Assembly: GCA_003165855.1 (NCBI GenBank)
Contig: PMXH01000324.1
Span: 1-13,257, forward strand
Direction: 5' to 3'
From: Acidobacteriaceae bacterium
GTDB lineage: Bacteria > Acidobacteriota > Terriglobia > Terriglobales > Acidobacteriaceae
Length of the DNA stretch: 13,257 nucleotides
Shown: positions 1 to 7,765 of the stretch, in pieces
Numbering within the stretch: the stretch's first letter is position 1
Layout of the letters: each line of letters begins with the position of its first letter
The notes under the pieces: generated by a model
Seen by the model: only the letters and a program-made list of their open reading frames with translations
The model's database searches: none
Told to the model about the DNA's origin: nothing
Made by a program: the position numbers and the translations under genes

Positions 1-17
1 GACATCCTACGAGCTAA

Positions 18-43
18 GGGCCGGACGGAACTGCGTCCGCCCC
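18..43 (-). terminator. Hairpin downstream of the TonB-dependent receptor, possible terminator
   Basis: Read on the minus strand, GGGGCGGACG and CGTCCGGCCC form a 10-position stem with one mismatch around a 6-base loop. It starts about 30 bases after the receptor stop codon. No T-tract follows on the minus strand, so intrinsic termination is uncertain; it may only protect the 3' end. The rest of bases 1-73 shows nothing else recognisable. Confidence 0.35.
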
Positions 44-73
44 TTCTTGCATCTTGCTACCCTCACGCCACGG

Positions 74-3000
74 TTAGAAGGTGAACTTCAAGCCTAACTG
101 CACCGCACGGCTGCCGCCCGATCCAATGACAGGATTCGCGGCCGCAACGTCTGGCGTAGCGCATCCACAACCGAACCCGGGTGCAGAAGGATCGTTCAAT
201 CCGAACCCGTTCTGCCCACCGTACGGATTCGCGAAGTTCGGATGGTTGAAAATATTGAAGAACTCGGCGCGAAACTGGGCTCGAACCTTTTCACCGAAGT
301 GCCAGTTCTTCGCCACTGAGAAGTCGAAGTTGCGGAAACCGGAATCGCGGAAGAGGTTGCGGCCCATATTTCCAAGTTGACCCAAAGCTGGCGGGATCAT
401 GACGGAACTGCCTTGAGCATAGCAACCAAACAGATTCAGAGCCGCCGTTGCTGCGCCAGCGGTGCCTCCGTCCAAGGCTAAAGCTTGCGTAGCGCAGGCT
501 GGGTTTGATGCGCCGAGGAAAAACGGGATCGGCGTTGGACCGGACTTGAAGTCCGAAGGCTTGCCGAAAAAGTTCCAGCGGATGGGGGCGTTGGCGGGTG
601 GGCTGACGGGCAGTGGGCCCGTTCCGCTGGCGTCGGTTCCAAGATCGATCGGTCCCCAGGGTTGCCCGCTCTCCAGGGTCACAATGGAATTCAGTTCCCA
701 ACCTTCCAGCATTTGCCCGTAGCCGCTCTTGCCGGGAATTGCGTATGTGAGCGAGAGCGTCAAGCGCTGCCGGATATCGAAGTCGCTGGAAGCATATTCC
801 CGTCCAACAGTGGCAGAGTCCTCGGGCAATCCTGCACCGTAGCCGAAGTCCCAATTCGCGCCCACATCATCGAGAGAATGAGAGAACGTGTAACCCGCAA
901 CCATGCTCAGGCCGTGATAATTTCGCGAGTTCAACGTGGCCTGCAGGCCGTCATAATTCGAGCGGTAGACGTTCCCCATCTGGAAGATGTTGCTGAGGTA
1001 GCCGAACTTGTTCGCGAAAGGCCGGTTCGCCTCCTCGCCGCCAGTACTGTCAGGGGCGCAGTTGACGGGATCGGAGTAACCGGACAGGATGCAAGCGCTG
1101 ATGGCGGCCGCGGGCCAACCCGAACCCACAGGCGGCTGATTGATATCCCGAATCCCCGTCAGATTCGTCCCATGATTTCCCACGTATCCAACTTCCAGGG
1201 AAAGATTCGGCGTAAACGCGTGTTGCAGGTTCAAGGTCCAGTTCCACACGTGGGGTGTGGTGATGTTGCGGTCCACACTCATAATGGGGCAGGGATTGTT
1301 GAAACAATTGAGCGTAGCGGTGCTGACGTTGGCCCCGTAGAGAGGTATGCCGCTGTCCCATTGCGGCATGCCAGGTGGAATCGCCAGATTGCCGGCCGTG
1401 ATCGTGCCTCCAGCCGTGTCGCCTCCGGCGTCGATGATGGCTCCCGTGGGAACGTTATTCAGGCCAAATGCGTTGTTGAAGGCCAAGAGCGCTTCCCAAT
1501 TGATGGTTTCGTACACCAGGCCCACTCCGCCTCTTAACACCGTGTTGCCTTTGCCCGTCGCATCCCAGGCAAAGCCCAAGCGCGGGGCAAAGTTTTTGTG
1601 GTCGGGGTTGTAAGGACCGCTCACGCCATTCTTTCCAGCCTGGATCAGTCCGGTGGCCGAGTTAGGATCGAAATTGCCCAACTGGTTGTTAGCTTCCGAG
1701 ATCACGGAGTTGTATTCATACCGCAAGCCGTAGTTAATGGTGAGGGTCCTGGTAGCCCGCCAGTCGTCCTGGACGAAGAGTCCGTAGGCCCAGTTGTGGA
1801 TCTGCCGCCTGGGATCGCCCACTTGCACCGACGCCTTGAACGGATCGCCTGCGAAAAAATCTTCTAACTGAGTAGATGCCGGTAAAGCGACGCCCCCCAG
1901 GAACGTGATGCTGCCTCGGGCGTTGCCAAACGCGCCGCCGCTCACTTCATTGCGATGAAGTTCGCCGCCGAGTTTAAATGCATGCTTCCCTCTGTTATAG
2001 GCAACGTGGTCGATGATCTGAGTGATGGAATCCGGCCCCTGGAATTTAGGCCACTTGAAGGCACCGAGACCGGGCACGAACGCTCCGGCAAAGCCAATGC
2101 GCGGCAATCCCCCCGTGAAGGGTCCGCTCACCCCTGTGTTCAGGTCATACGCCGACGCGGGCGTGTTCAAGTCGCCCGGCAAGGTGGGCTGGTAGAGCCG
2201 GTTGTAACCGACCCGCGCTTCATTCACCCAGTTGGCGTTAGGCGTCCAAATCCAGTTTCCTCCCAACACCTGAGCGCGAGTATGGATGTCGGACCGCCAT
2301 TTGGATTGCAGCTCCGGAAAATCCTCCACCGTTCCAGTGTCGTTGCCGTAAAAGTAAAAGCCGCTCACGCTGTTGCGTTCATTCAGGTTGTAGTCCACCT
2401 TGCCGATCGCGTTATCAACGCCAACATTGTTGGGAAATCCCTGCACGACGTTGATGCTTTGCGTGTTGTTCGTGGGGAAGCCTGAGCCGTTGCAACTCAC
2501 TGCGGCGGTAGCGCCAGTACCGGTAACGCTGCAGCCCGAAATCAACTGGCTGGCTGCACTAATCGGAACGTTGTTTGCCAATAGATCGTCAATCGCATTC
2601 GGAATGCTGTTTGCACAGTCGCCGGCCACGGAAGTGCAAGTCGGCGTTGGCGGTGTAGGAAACGACGCCATCGATGGCGTGGTGACGCTGTACGAGTTTC
2701 CAACGTCGTAGCGCTGGCCTTCGTAGGCACCGAAGAAGAATGCTTTGTCTTTGATAATCGCGCCGCCGAGACTGCCACCAAACTGTTCCAAGGTCCGGGA
2801 AGTCTTCGCCGCCGGAGAAGCGTTGAAGTAGTTGCGCGCGTCCATCGCGCCATCGCGCCCGAAGGCGAATGCTGTGCCGTGGATCGAATTCGTTCCCGAC
2901 TTCAATCCCACATTGATGATCGCGCCCGGCTTCCACCCGTATTCAGCCGGCGGATTCTCCTGAACGTTAAACTCCTGGATCGCATCGATGGGCAGGATGG

Positions 3001-3682
3001 TCGCGGAATCTCCCGCGATGCCGGCGCCGTTAATGATGCCTTGCCCCGAAAACGGCTCGCTGTTGAATAGGCCTTCGACGAAGTAGGCGTTGTCTTCCGC
3101 ACGCAGGCCGTTCGTGCTGGTGGTGGAAAATCCGCCGCCGGGATAGCGCATCACGCCGGGACGAAGCTGCAGCAGGTTCTCGTAGTTACGCCCGTTCAAG
3201 GGCAGGTCGTTGATTTCCTGGTTGCTCAACGTTCCTCCCAAGGTGGAGGAAGTGGTGTTGACTAAGGGGACGTCTTCCTGCACGACGACGATTTCTGAAA
3301 CCTGGCCGGGCTGCAGAGTGAAATCCACACGAACGTCGGTCGCGACCTCAATGCCGAGGTTGGGCCGCTCCGTCGACTTGAATCCCTTGGCTTCGACATG
3401 GATCTTGTAAGTTCCCGGCGTCAAGTCGGCAGCCACATAGTCTCCGGACGCGTCGGTGGTGAGGGTTCGCGAAGTGCCGCGCTGCGTGTCGGTGACTACC
3501 ACGGTTGCGCCGGCAACGGAGGCGCCACTCTGGTCGGTAATGCTGCCCAGCACGCGTCCAGCGGTGGATTGCGCCCGCGCAGGCAGACCCATGAGACCCA
3601 GGGCGAGAACAAGAAGAGCAATAACAACAGGGTTGGTTAAAGTCGTCTTGTGACCCGCGGACAGGGCGGTGCGAAATGTCAT
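74..3682 (-). CDS. TonB-dependent receptor, Oar-like, with carboxypeptidase-regulatory-like domain
   Basis: Outer-membrane receptor, about 1202 residues, expected to import a ligand with energy from the TonB system. Seen: a signal peptide at about 1-38 (hydrophobic VVIALLVLALGLMGL, then ARAQS); a carboxypeptidase-regulatory-like domain at about 40-123 (GSITDQSGASVAGATV, DASGDYVAADLTPGTY); a plug at about 140-270 with the family motif DLPLNGRNY (159-167); then a long beta-barrel ending in the aromatic terminus LGLKFTF. Start chosen at 3682, because GGAGGAG lies 5 bases upstream and the signal peptide begins there; the frame stays open to 3826 but that extension is not signal-peptide-like. Cysteines come in close pairs (about residues 349/356 and 384/397, and more later), probably in surface loops. 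It is divergent from the FadR-type regulator, with operator-like sites between them. Such receptors are numerous in Acidobacteriota and their ligands mostly unknown. Family assignment is firm; ligand unknown. Confidence 0.95.
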   Translation of the reverse strand: MTFRTALSAGHKTTLTNPVVIALLVLALGLMGLPARAQSTAGRVLGSITDQSGASVAGATVVVTDTQRGTSRTLTTDASGDYVAADLTPGTYKIHVEAKGFKSTERPNLGIEVATDVRVDFTLQPGQVSEIVVVQEDVPLVNTTSSTLGGTLSNQEINDLPLNGRNYENLLQLRPGVMRYPGGGFSTTSTNGLRAEDNAYFVEGLFNSEPFSGQGIINGAGIAGDSATILPIDAIQEFNVQENPPAEYGWKPGAIINVGLKSGTNSIHGTAFAFGRDGAMDARNYFNASPAAKTSRTLEQFGGSLGGAIIKDKAFFFGAYEGQRYDVGNSYSVTTPSMASFPTPPTPTCTSVAGDCANSIPNAIDDLLANNVPISAASQLISGCSVTGTGATAAVSCNGSGFPTNNTQSINVVQGFPNNVGVDNAIGKVDYNLNERNSVSGFYFYGNDTGTVEDFPELQSKWRSDIHTRAQVLGGNWIWTPNANWVNEARVGYNRLYQPTLPGDLNTPASAYDLNTGVSGPFTGGLPRIGFAGAFVPGLGAFKWPKFQGPDSITQIIDHVAYNRGKHAFKLGGELHRNEVSGGAFGNARGSITFLGGVALPASTQLEDFFAGDPFKASVQVGDPRRQIHNWAYGLFVQDDWRATRTLTINYGLRYEYNSVISEANNQLGNFDPNSATGLIQAGKNGVSGPYNPDHKNFAPRLGFAWDATGKGNTVLRGGVGLVYETINWEALLAFNNAFGLNNVPTGAIIDAGGDTAGGTITAGNLAIPPGMPQWDSGIPLYGANVSTATLNCFNNPCPIMSVDRNITTPHVWNWTLNLQHAFTPNLSLEVGYVGNHGTNLTGIRDINQPPVGSGWPAAAISACILSGYSDPVNCAPDSTGGEEANRPFANKFGYLSNIFQMGNVYRSNYDGLQATLNSRNYHGLSMVAGYTFSHSLDDVGANWDFGYGAGLPEDSATVGREYASSDFDIRQRLTLSLTYAIPGKSGYGQMLEGWELNSIVTLESGQPWGPIDLGTDASGTGPLPVSPPANAPIRWNFFGKPSDFKSGPTPIPFFLGASNPACATQALALDGGTAGAATAALNLFGCYAQGSSVMIPPALGQLGNMGRNLFRDSGFRNFDFSVAKNWHFGEKVRAQFRAEFFNIFNHPNFANPYGGQNGFGLNDPSAPGFGCGCATPDVAAANPVIGSGGSRAVQLGLKFTF

Positions 3683-3687
3683 CGGAA

Positions 3688-3694
3688 CTCCTCC
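3688..3694 (-). promoter_or_regulatory. Ribosome binding site of the TonB-dependent receptor
   Basis: GGAGGAG on the minus strand, 5 bases before the ATG at 3682. It is near-consensus and decides the start in favour of 3682 over the longer open frame reaching 3826. Confidence 0.8.
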
Positions 3695-3701
3695 GTTTGT
3701 C

Positions 3702-3720
3702 TGGTCCGACAGCCATACCA
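3702..3720. promoter_or_regulatory. Candidate FadR-type operator at the receptor promoter
   Basis: TGGTCCGACAGCCATACCA on the plus strand. Its first 11 bases fit the FadR-subfamily consensus TNGTNNNACNA except at the last position. The whole element has inverted ends (TGGT/ACCA) and covers the predicted -10 box and start of the receptor transcript, a place suited to repression. It matches the element at 3890-3908 at 13 of 19 positions in the same register, including the GT-N3-AC core and CCATACCA. The natural candidate regulator is the adjacent GntR/FadR protein. This is inferred from sequence only. Confidence 0.45.
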
Positions 3721-3741
3721 TTGCCGCGCGAATGAAGTCAA
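3712..3741 (-). promoter_or_regulatory. Candidate sigma70-like promoter of the TonB-dependent receptor
   Basis: On the minus strand, TTGACT (3741-3736) is followed after 18 bases by TATGGC (3717-3712). The -35 box is good and the -10 box weak. Transcription would start near 3705, giving a leader of about 23 bases that contains the GGAGGAG site. Confidence 0.4.
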
Positions 3742-3855
3742 GGGAATTCTCCCGGATCGCCCCTCCCCACGCCCCACAGGAACTTGATTGGTAAAGTCCG
3801 CAGGAGAATACTTCACCCATAACCAAGCTGGTGAAATCGGCTTTTTGAGAAGGAC

Positions 3856-3884
3856 TTGCATTCCCCGAGCCTGAAGAGTATCGT
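3856..3884 (+). promoter_or_regulatory. Candidate promoter of the regulator and its operon
   Basis: TTGCAT (3856-3861) and TATCGT (3879-3884) are separated by 17 bases, placing a transcription start near 3891, inside the operator-like element at 3890-3908. Both boxes match the consensus only partly. A second possible -10 box, TATAGT at 3977-3982, lacks a good -35 partner. Confidence 0.3.
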
Positions 3885-3889
3885 CCTAG

Positions 3890-3908
3890 CTGTCATACCA
3901 CCATACCA
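3890..3908. promoter_or_regulatory. Candidate FadR-type operator at the regulator promoter
   Basis: CTGTCATACCACCATACCA. Bases 3890-3900 fit the FadR-subfamily consensus TNGTNNNACNA except at the first position. CATACCA occurs twice in tandem here and a third time at 3714-3720. The position just after the candidate -10 box suggests autorepression of the regulator operon. Confidence 0.45.
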
Positions 3909-3919
3909 AGAGACCGTGC

Positions 3920-4777
3920 ATGCTCGCCTCCCACTCCAAGACCGCAGAAACAAATCCGCAGCCTTTGGACCTGCGGTATAGTAGCCAGACCATCGCTAGT
4001 TCCCCCAAACTGGCTCGTGCGGGAGAAAACCCTGTGTACAAAGTTGTGCGAACCTCGCGTCTGTACGAGCAGATCGTCCAGCAGATTGAAGACTCGGTTC
4101 TCAATGGCTCGCTGAAACCCGGTGACCAGCTTCCCGCCGAACGGGACTTGGCGCAACGTCTCGGCGTCAGCCGCACTGCCGTGCGTGAAGCAGTGAAGGC
4201 GCTCCGCGAAAAGGGTTTGGTCGAAGCCTATTCCGGCCGCGGCACCTTCATTACTGACGGAACCTCGCAGGCAGCGCGCCAATCGTTCGACCTCATGGTG
4301 AAGATCGGCCAGCAGGAAGGTGCGCCGCATCTGGCGGAGCTACGCTTGATCCTGGAACCAGGAATTGCCGCCTTGGCTGCGGCGCGGATTGAAGAACCGG
4401 AACTCGTGGCCTTGCGGGAGACCGTCGCCGTGATGGATCGGGCGCAGAAAGATCCCGGAGCCTACATTGAAGCCGACTTGGACTTCCACCTCGCGCTCGC
4501 CGAAGCGGCCGCCAATCCGCTGATTCTTTCGCTGATTGATTCCATTGTCGGACTGCTGCGGGAGCAACGCATAAAGATCTTTAACGTCGAAGGCGGACCG
4601 CAGCGCGGGCAACTCCATCACAAACGCATTCTCGAGGCCATGGAGCGGCACGATCCCGAGATGGCTCGCAGCGCGATGCATGCCCATCTCGAGCAAGTAC
4701 GCCAGGATTCACAGGTTTCTTCCGCCGGCAGATCTTCCGGAAAACACGCGCCGGCCGGTTCCAGGATTACTGCGTGA
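3920..4777 (+). CDS. GntR-family transcriptional regulator, FadR subfamily (FCD domain)
   Basis: DNA-binding regulator of 285 residues, likely responding to a small organic acid. Seen: a GntR winged helix-turn-helix at about 45-112 (RLYEQIVQQIEDSVL, LPAERDLAQRLGVSRTAVRE, SGRGTFI), then an all-helical FCD ligand domain at about 137-262. Its putative metal-site residues are D186 and H190 (DLDFH), H234 (HHKRILEAM) and H256 (MHAHL). The start is uncertain. ATG 3920 adds about 38 residues not expected in the family and has a weak ribosome site. GTG at 4034 has GGAG 8 bases upstream and starts just before the helix-turn-helix, so the protein may be 247 residues. The gene heads the catabolic run and is divergent from the TonB-dependent receptor; candidate operators lie between them. 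FadR-subfamily proteins usually repress neighbouring catabolic genes until their ligand binds. Subfamily is sure; ligand and targets are inferred. Confidence 0.92.
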   Translation: MLASHSKTAETNPQPLDLRYSSQTIASSPKLARAGENPVYKVVRTSRLYEQIVQQIEDSVLNGSLKPGDQLPAERDLAQRLGVSRTAVREAVKALREKGLVEAYSGRGTFITDGTSQAARQSFDLMVKIGQQEGAPHLAELRLILEPGIAALAAARIEEPELVALRETVAVMDRAQKDPGAYIEADLDFHLALAEAAANPLILSLIDSIVGLLREQRIKIFNVEGGPQRGQLHHKRILEAMERHDPEMARSAMHAHLEQVRQDSQVSSAGRSSGKHAPAGSRITA

Positions 4778-4854
4778 CTAAGTCCGTGCGTAGATCACCG
4801 CATAGCTCTACTGCCTAGCGTCACTGCGCAACCAGATTCGGAGGTTCGGTAGGG

Positions 4855-5763
4855 ATGGCGAAACTCGGGTTTATCGGTTTGGGAGTCATGGGCAGCCAGA
4901 TGGTCAACCGGCTGCTGAGCAAAGGTCACACCGTCATCGGTTACAACCGCACCCGCTCCAAGGCGCAGTGGCTGGTTGAAAAAGGGATGCAGTGGGCCGA
5001 CTCACCGCGCGCGGTTGCGACCGCCTCCGACTTCACCTTCGCCATGGTTACTAACGCCGCGGCCATCGCTTCCATCACTGAGGGTCCCGACGGAATGCTG
5101 GCAGGCTTAAGCGCGGGCAAGACTTTCATTGATATGAGTACGGTGAGTCCCACCGTGAGCCGCGCGCTGGCCGCAAAGGTGCGGGAAAAAGGCGCGGACA
5201 TGGTCGACTCGCCGGTCTCCGGCAGCGTGATCACGTTGCAGGAAGGTAAGCTATCCGTGATGGTGGGCGGGCGGCGCGAAACCTTCGAAAAGATCAAGCC
5301 GTTGCTGCTCGATATTGGACCGAAAGTTACGCACGTGGGGGACAATGGTCTGGCGCTGGCCATGAAGATCGCGGTGAACCTCAGTCTCGCGGTGCAGATG
5401 CTGGCGTTTTCGGAAGGAGTTTTGCTGGCGGAGAAGAGCGGCATCGCACGCGAAACCGCCGTCGACGTCCTCACTCACAGCGCAATCGCATCGCCCATGA
5501 TTCAGTACCGCGGACCCTTCGTGCTGCAGCAACCGGAAGAGGCGTGGTTCGACGTCAACATGATGCAGAAGGATATGGTCCTCGCCATGGATTTAGGACG
5601 TCAGCTCGACGTGCCCTTGCCTTCGACCGCCGTAAGCAATGAGATTCTCACCGCAGCGCGCGGCATGGGCTGGACGAAATACGACTTTGCCTGCATGTTT
5701 GATGTGCTGGCCGCCATGTCAGGCGTGACGACGCCGGTCACCGCCGGAGCGAAGAAGAAATGA
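4855..5763 (+). CDS. NAD(P)-dependent beta-hydroxyacid dehydrogenase (3-hydroxyisobutyrate dehydrogenase / GlxR-like)
   Basis: Cytoplasmic oxidoreductase of 302 residues, the usual family length, interconverting a beta-hydroxyacid and its semialdehyde or keto form. Seen: an N-terminal Rossmann fold with GFIGLGVMG (5-13); the substrate-binding motif DSPVSGS at 118-124 (family form D-x-P-V-S-G-G); catalytic K171 with N175 (AMKIAVN); and conserved K239 (MQKDM) in the helical domain. NRTRSK (31-36) after the second strand resembles NADP-preferring plant glyoxylate/succinic semialdehyde reductases, so NADP(H) is likely. GGAGG lies 10 bases before the ATG. Its TGA overlaps the next ATG in ATGA (5760-5763), so it is probably translationally coupled to E1 alpha. 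It may supply or remove the oxo compound used by the dehydrogenase complex. The family is certain; the substrate is open among hydroxyisobutyrate, hydroxypropionate, tartronate semialdehyde and others. Confidence 0.93.
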   Translation: MAKLGFIGLGVMGSQMVNRLLSKGHTVIGYNRTRSKAQWLVEKGMQWADSPRAVATASDFTFAMVTNAAAIASITEGPDGMLAGLSAGKTFIDMSTVSPTVSRALAAKVREKGADMVDSPVSGSVITLQEGKLSVMVGGRRETFEKIKPLLLDIGPKVTHVGDNGLALAMKIAVNLSLAVQMLAFSEGVLLAEKSGIARETAVDVLTHSAIASPMIQYRGPFVLQQPEEAWFDVNMMQKDMVLAMDLGRQLDVPLPSTAVSNEILTAARGMGWTKYDFACMFDVLAAMSGVTTPVTAGAKKK

Positions 5764-6764
5764 CAACTGCCACTTCCAACCCCGAAACTAGCAGCGCAGC
5801 CGCCACCGAAAAGGAAAAGTGGCTTCGCGCCTATCGCCAAATGGTGAGCATCCGCCTCTTTGAAGAGCAGGTAAACGAGGTCTATACCCGGGCGCTCATG
5901 CCGGGACTTGCCCACTTGTACAGCGGTGAAGAAGCCGTCGCGGTGGGGATCTGCGAAGCACTGCGCATCGACGACTACATCACCAGCACGCACCGCGGCC
6001 ATGGACACTGCCTGGCCAAAGGGGCGTCGCCAGATCGCATGTTCGCCGAATTGCTGGGAAAAGAAGCGGGCTATTGCCGCGGCAAGGGCGGATCGATGCA
6101 CATCGCTGATCCCGCGACCGGCAACCTCGGCGCCAACGCCATCGTCGGCGGCAGCGTGGGCATCGCCACCGGGGCGGCGTTCTCCGCCAGAGCCCTGGGC
6201 ACGGACCGCGTCGCAGTTTGTTTTTTTGGAGAAGGCGCGCTGGGCCAGGGGTCGCTCTACGAGGCGATGAACCTGGCGCAGTTGTGGAAGCTGCCCGTGA
6301 TCTATGTCTGCGAAAACAATCTCTACAACGAGTACACGCACTACACGGAAACCACCGCCGGCAGCATTCTCGGCCGCGCCACCGCCTTCGGACTGGAAGC
6401 TGCGAGCGTCGACGGGCAAGATGTGCGCGCTGTGAATGAAGTTGCGACGCGGCTGGTAAAACGCGCGCGCTCCGGAGCTGGACCGGCATTCCTGCAGTGC
6501 GATACTTACCGTTACAGTGGGCATCACGTCGGCGACATCAATCGCGAATACTACCGTTCCAAGCAGGAAGAGCAGCACTGGAGGACCGACCGCGATCCCA
6601 TCAAGGTTTTATCGAAATGGTTGCTCGAGCAAGGCTATGCTGACGCCGCAGCTCTCGATGGAATTACTTCCGAAGTTCGTGCCCTGATGGAAGCAGCTGT
6701 GAAGTTCGCCATTGCCGCGCCTTATCCTGGTGTGGACGAAGTGGAGAAGCACGTCTATGCCTGA
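5760..6764 (+). CDS. 2-oxoacid (pyruvate/acetoin-type) dehydrogenase E1 component, alpha subunit
   Basis: Thiamine-diphosphate-dependent E1 alpha of 334 residues. With E1 beta it decarboxylates a 2-oxoacid, or cleaves acetoin, and passes the acyl group to lipoyl-E2. Seen: HRGHGH (78-83) and RGKGGSMH (107-114) near the active site; the cofactor motif GEG (157-159) to NN (186-187), 26 residues apart as expected; and the loop YRYSGHHVGD (250-259). The motif starts GEG, not the usual GDG, which keeps an acidic metal ligand. HRGHGHCLAKG and GKGGSMHIAD make it more like acetoin-type AcoA/short PDH E1 alpha proteins than like branched-chain E1 alpha, but the substrate cannot be fixed from sequence. 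It overlaps the preceding gene by 4 bases and E1 beta by 8, indicating one tightly coupled transcript. The first 18 residues are Ser/Thr/Ala-rich and probably flexible. Confidence 0.93.
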   Translation: MTTATSNPETSSAAATEKEKWLRAYRQMVSIRLFEEQVNEVYTRALMPGLAHLYSGEEAVAVGICEALRIDDYITSTHRGHGHCLAKGASPDRMFAELLGKEAGYCRGKGGSMHIADPATGNLGANAIVGGSVGIATGAAFSARALGTDRVAVCFFGEGALGQGSLYEAMNLAQLWKLPVIYVCENNLYNEYTHYTETTAGSILGRATAFGLEAASVDGQDVRAVNEVATRLVKRARSGAGPAFLQCDTYRYSGHHVGDINREYYRSKQEEQHWRTDRDPIKVLSKWLLEQGYADAAALDGITSEVRALMEAAVKFAIAAPYPGVDEVEKHVYA

Positions 6765-7743
6765 ACGCGAAATCACATTTGCGCAAGCGGTGCGCGAGGC
6801 CCTGGCCGAGGAAATGCGCCGCGACTCCCACGTCTGCATCTTCGGCGAAGATGTCGCCGAGGCCGGCACGCCGTTTAAGGTTCTCTCTGGATTAGTCGAA
6901 GAGTTCGGCGCCAAGCGTGTGGTCGATACTCCGATCTCTGAAGCCGGATTCACGGGCGTAGCCGTGGGCGCTGCCATGACGGGAATGCGTCCCGTTGTCG
7001 ACATCATGTTCGGCGACTTCATCACGCTCACCATGGATCAAATGGTCAACCAGGCGGCGAAAGTGCATTACATGTCGGGCGGGCACTGGCGAGTCCCGAT
7101 GGTGATGCGCACCACCCTGGGCGCGACGCGGCGATCTGCCGCGCAGCATTCACAGTCGCTCCACGCCTGGTTCAGCCATGTGCCGGGGTTGAAAGTGGTT
7201 TTGCCCTCGACGCCTTATGATGCGAAAGGCCTCTTGAAGACGGCCATCCGCGACGAGAACCCGGTGATCTTTTTTGAAGACAAGATGATGTACAAGCTGA
7301 AGGGGCCGGTTCCGGAAGAGGACTACACCATCCCACTGGGCGTGGCCGATGTGAAGCGCGCCGGTGACGACATCACGCTGGTCGCCACCAGCAGCATGGT
7401 GCAAGTCGCGTTGGGGGCGGCGATTCTGCTGGAGAAAGAAGGAATCAGCGCGGAGGTGGTCGATCCGCGGACGACATGGCCGCTGGATGAAAAAACGCTG
7501 ATCGACTCGGCGAAAAAGACCTCGCGGGTGATCGTGCTGGATGAGGGTTACGGACGTTATGGGGTCACTGCGGAGCTTGCGGCCGTGATCGCCGAAGGTG
7601 CATTCTACGATCTGGACGCACCGGTGAAGCGAATGGGCGCAATGCACGTCCCCATTCCCTTTTCTCCACCGCTTGAGGACGTGACGGTGCCGACGGAGCA
7701 AACGGTATTTGATGCGGCAAGACAGCTTTGCGGAAAAGCTTGA
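6757..7743 (+). CDS. 2-oxoacid (pyruvate/acetoin-type) dehydrogenase E1 component, beta subunit
   Basis: Partner of E1 alpha, 328 residues, forming the alpha2beta2 thiamine enzyme. Seen: the N-terminal pyrimidine-binding fold with FGEDVAEAG (29-37); TPISE (58-62), whose Glu62 should activate the cofactor; QHSQS (130-134) with the conserved active-site His131; and the C-terminal transketolase-like domain ending in PVKRM and VPIPFSPPLE, typical of PDH/acetoin E1 beta. The start is ATG 6757, with GGAG 10 bases upstream inside the end of E1 alpha; the frame is open 45 bases further upstream, but those codons lie in E1 alpha and do not resemble the family. The 8-base overlap with E1 alpha suggests coupled, equimolar translation. 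The next gene is not E2, as would be usual, but an M24-fold protein beyond a 112-base gap with palindromic repeats. Confidence 0.93.
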   Translation: MPEREITFAQAVREALAEEMRRDSHVCIFGEDVAEAGTPFKVLSGLVEEFGAKRVVDTPISEAGFTGVAVGAAMTGMRPVVDIMFGDFITLTMDQMVNQAAKVHYMSGGHWRVPMVMRTTLGATRRSAAQHSQSLHAWFSHVPGLKVVLPSTPYDAKGLLKTAIRDENPVIFFEDKMMYKLKGPVPEEDYTIPLGVADVKRAGDDITLVATSSMVQVALGAAILLEKEGISAEVVDPRTTWPLDEKTLIDSAKKTSRVIVLDEGYGRYGVTAELAAVIAEGAFYDLDAPVKRMGAMHVPIPFSPPLEDVTVPTEQTVFDAARQLCGKA

Positions 7744-7765
7744 GCGAAATCGACTAGAACGCGTC

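Noticed and set aside
662..1537. 291-codon plus-strand open frame inside the receptor gene
   Set aside because: Antisense to the receptor barrel, no domain or ribosome site recognised.
3788..3799. TTGGTAAAGTCC as a PdhR-type operator
   Set aside because: Only the left half (TTGGT) fits; the right half ACCAA is absent.
3683..3826. N-terminal extension of the receptor to an ATG at 3826
   Set aside because: It would put 48 unrelated residues before a good signal peptide, ignore the GGAGGAG at 3688-3694 and run through the promoter region.
5601..6578. 325-codon minus-strand open frame across the dehydrogenase/E1 alpha junction
   Set aside because: Antisense shadow of two firmly identified genes in GC-rich DNA; no family resemblance.
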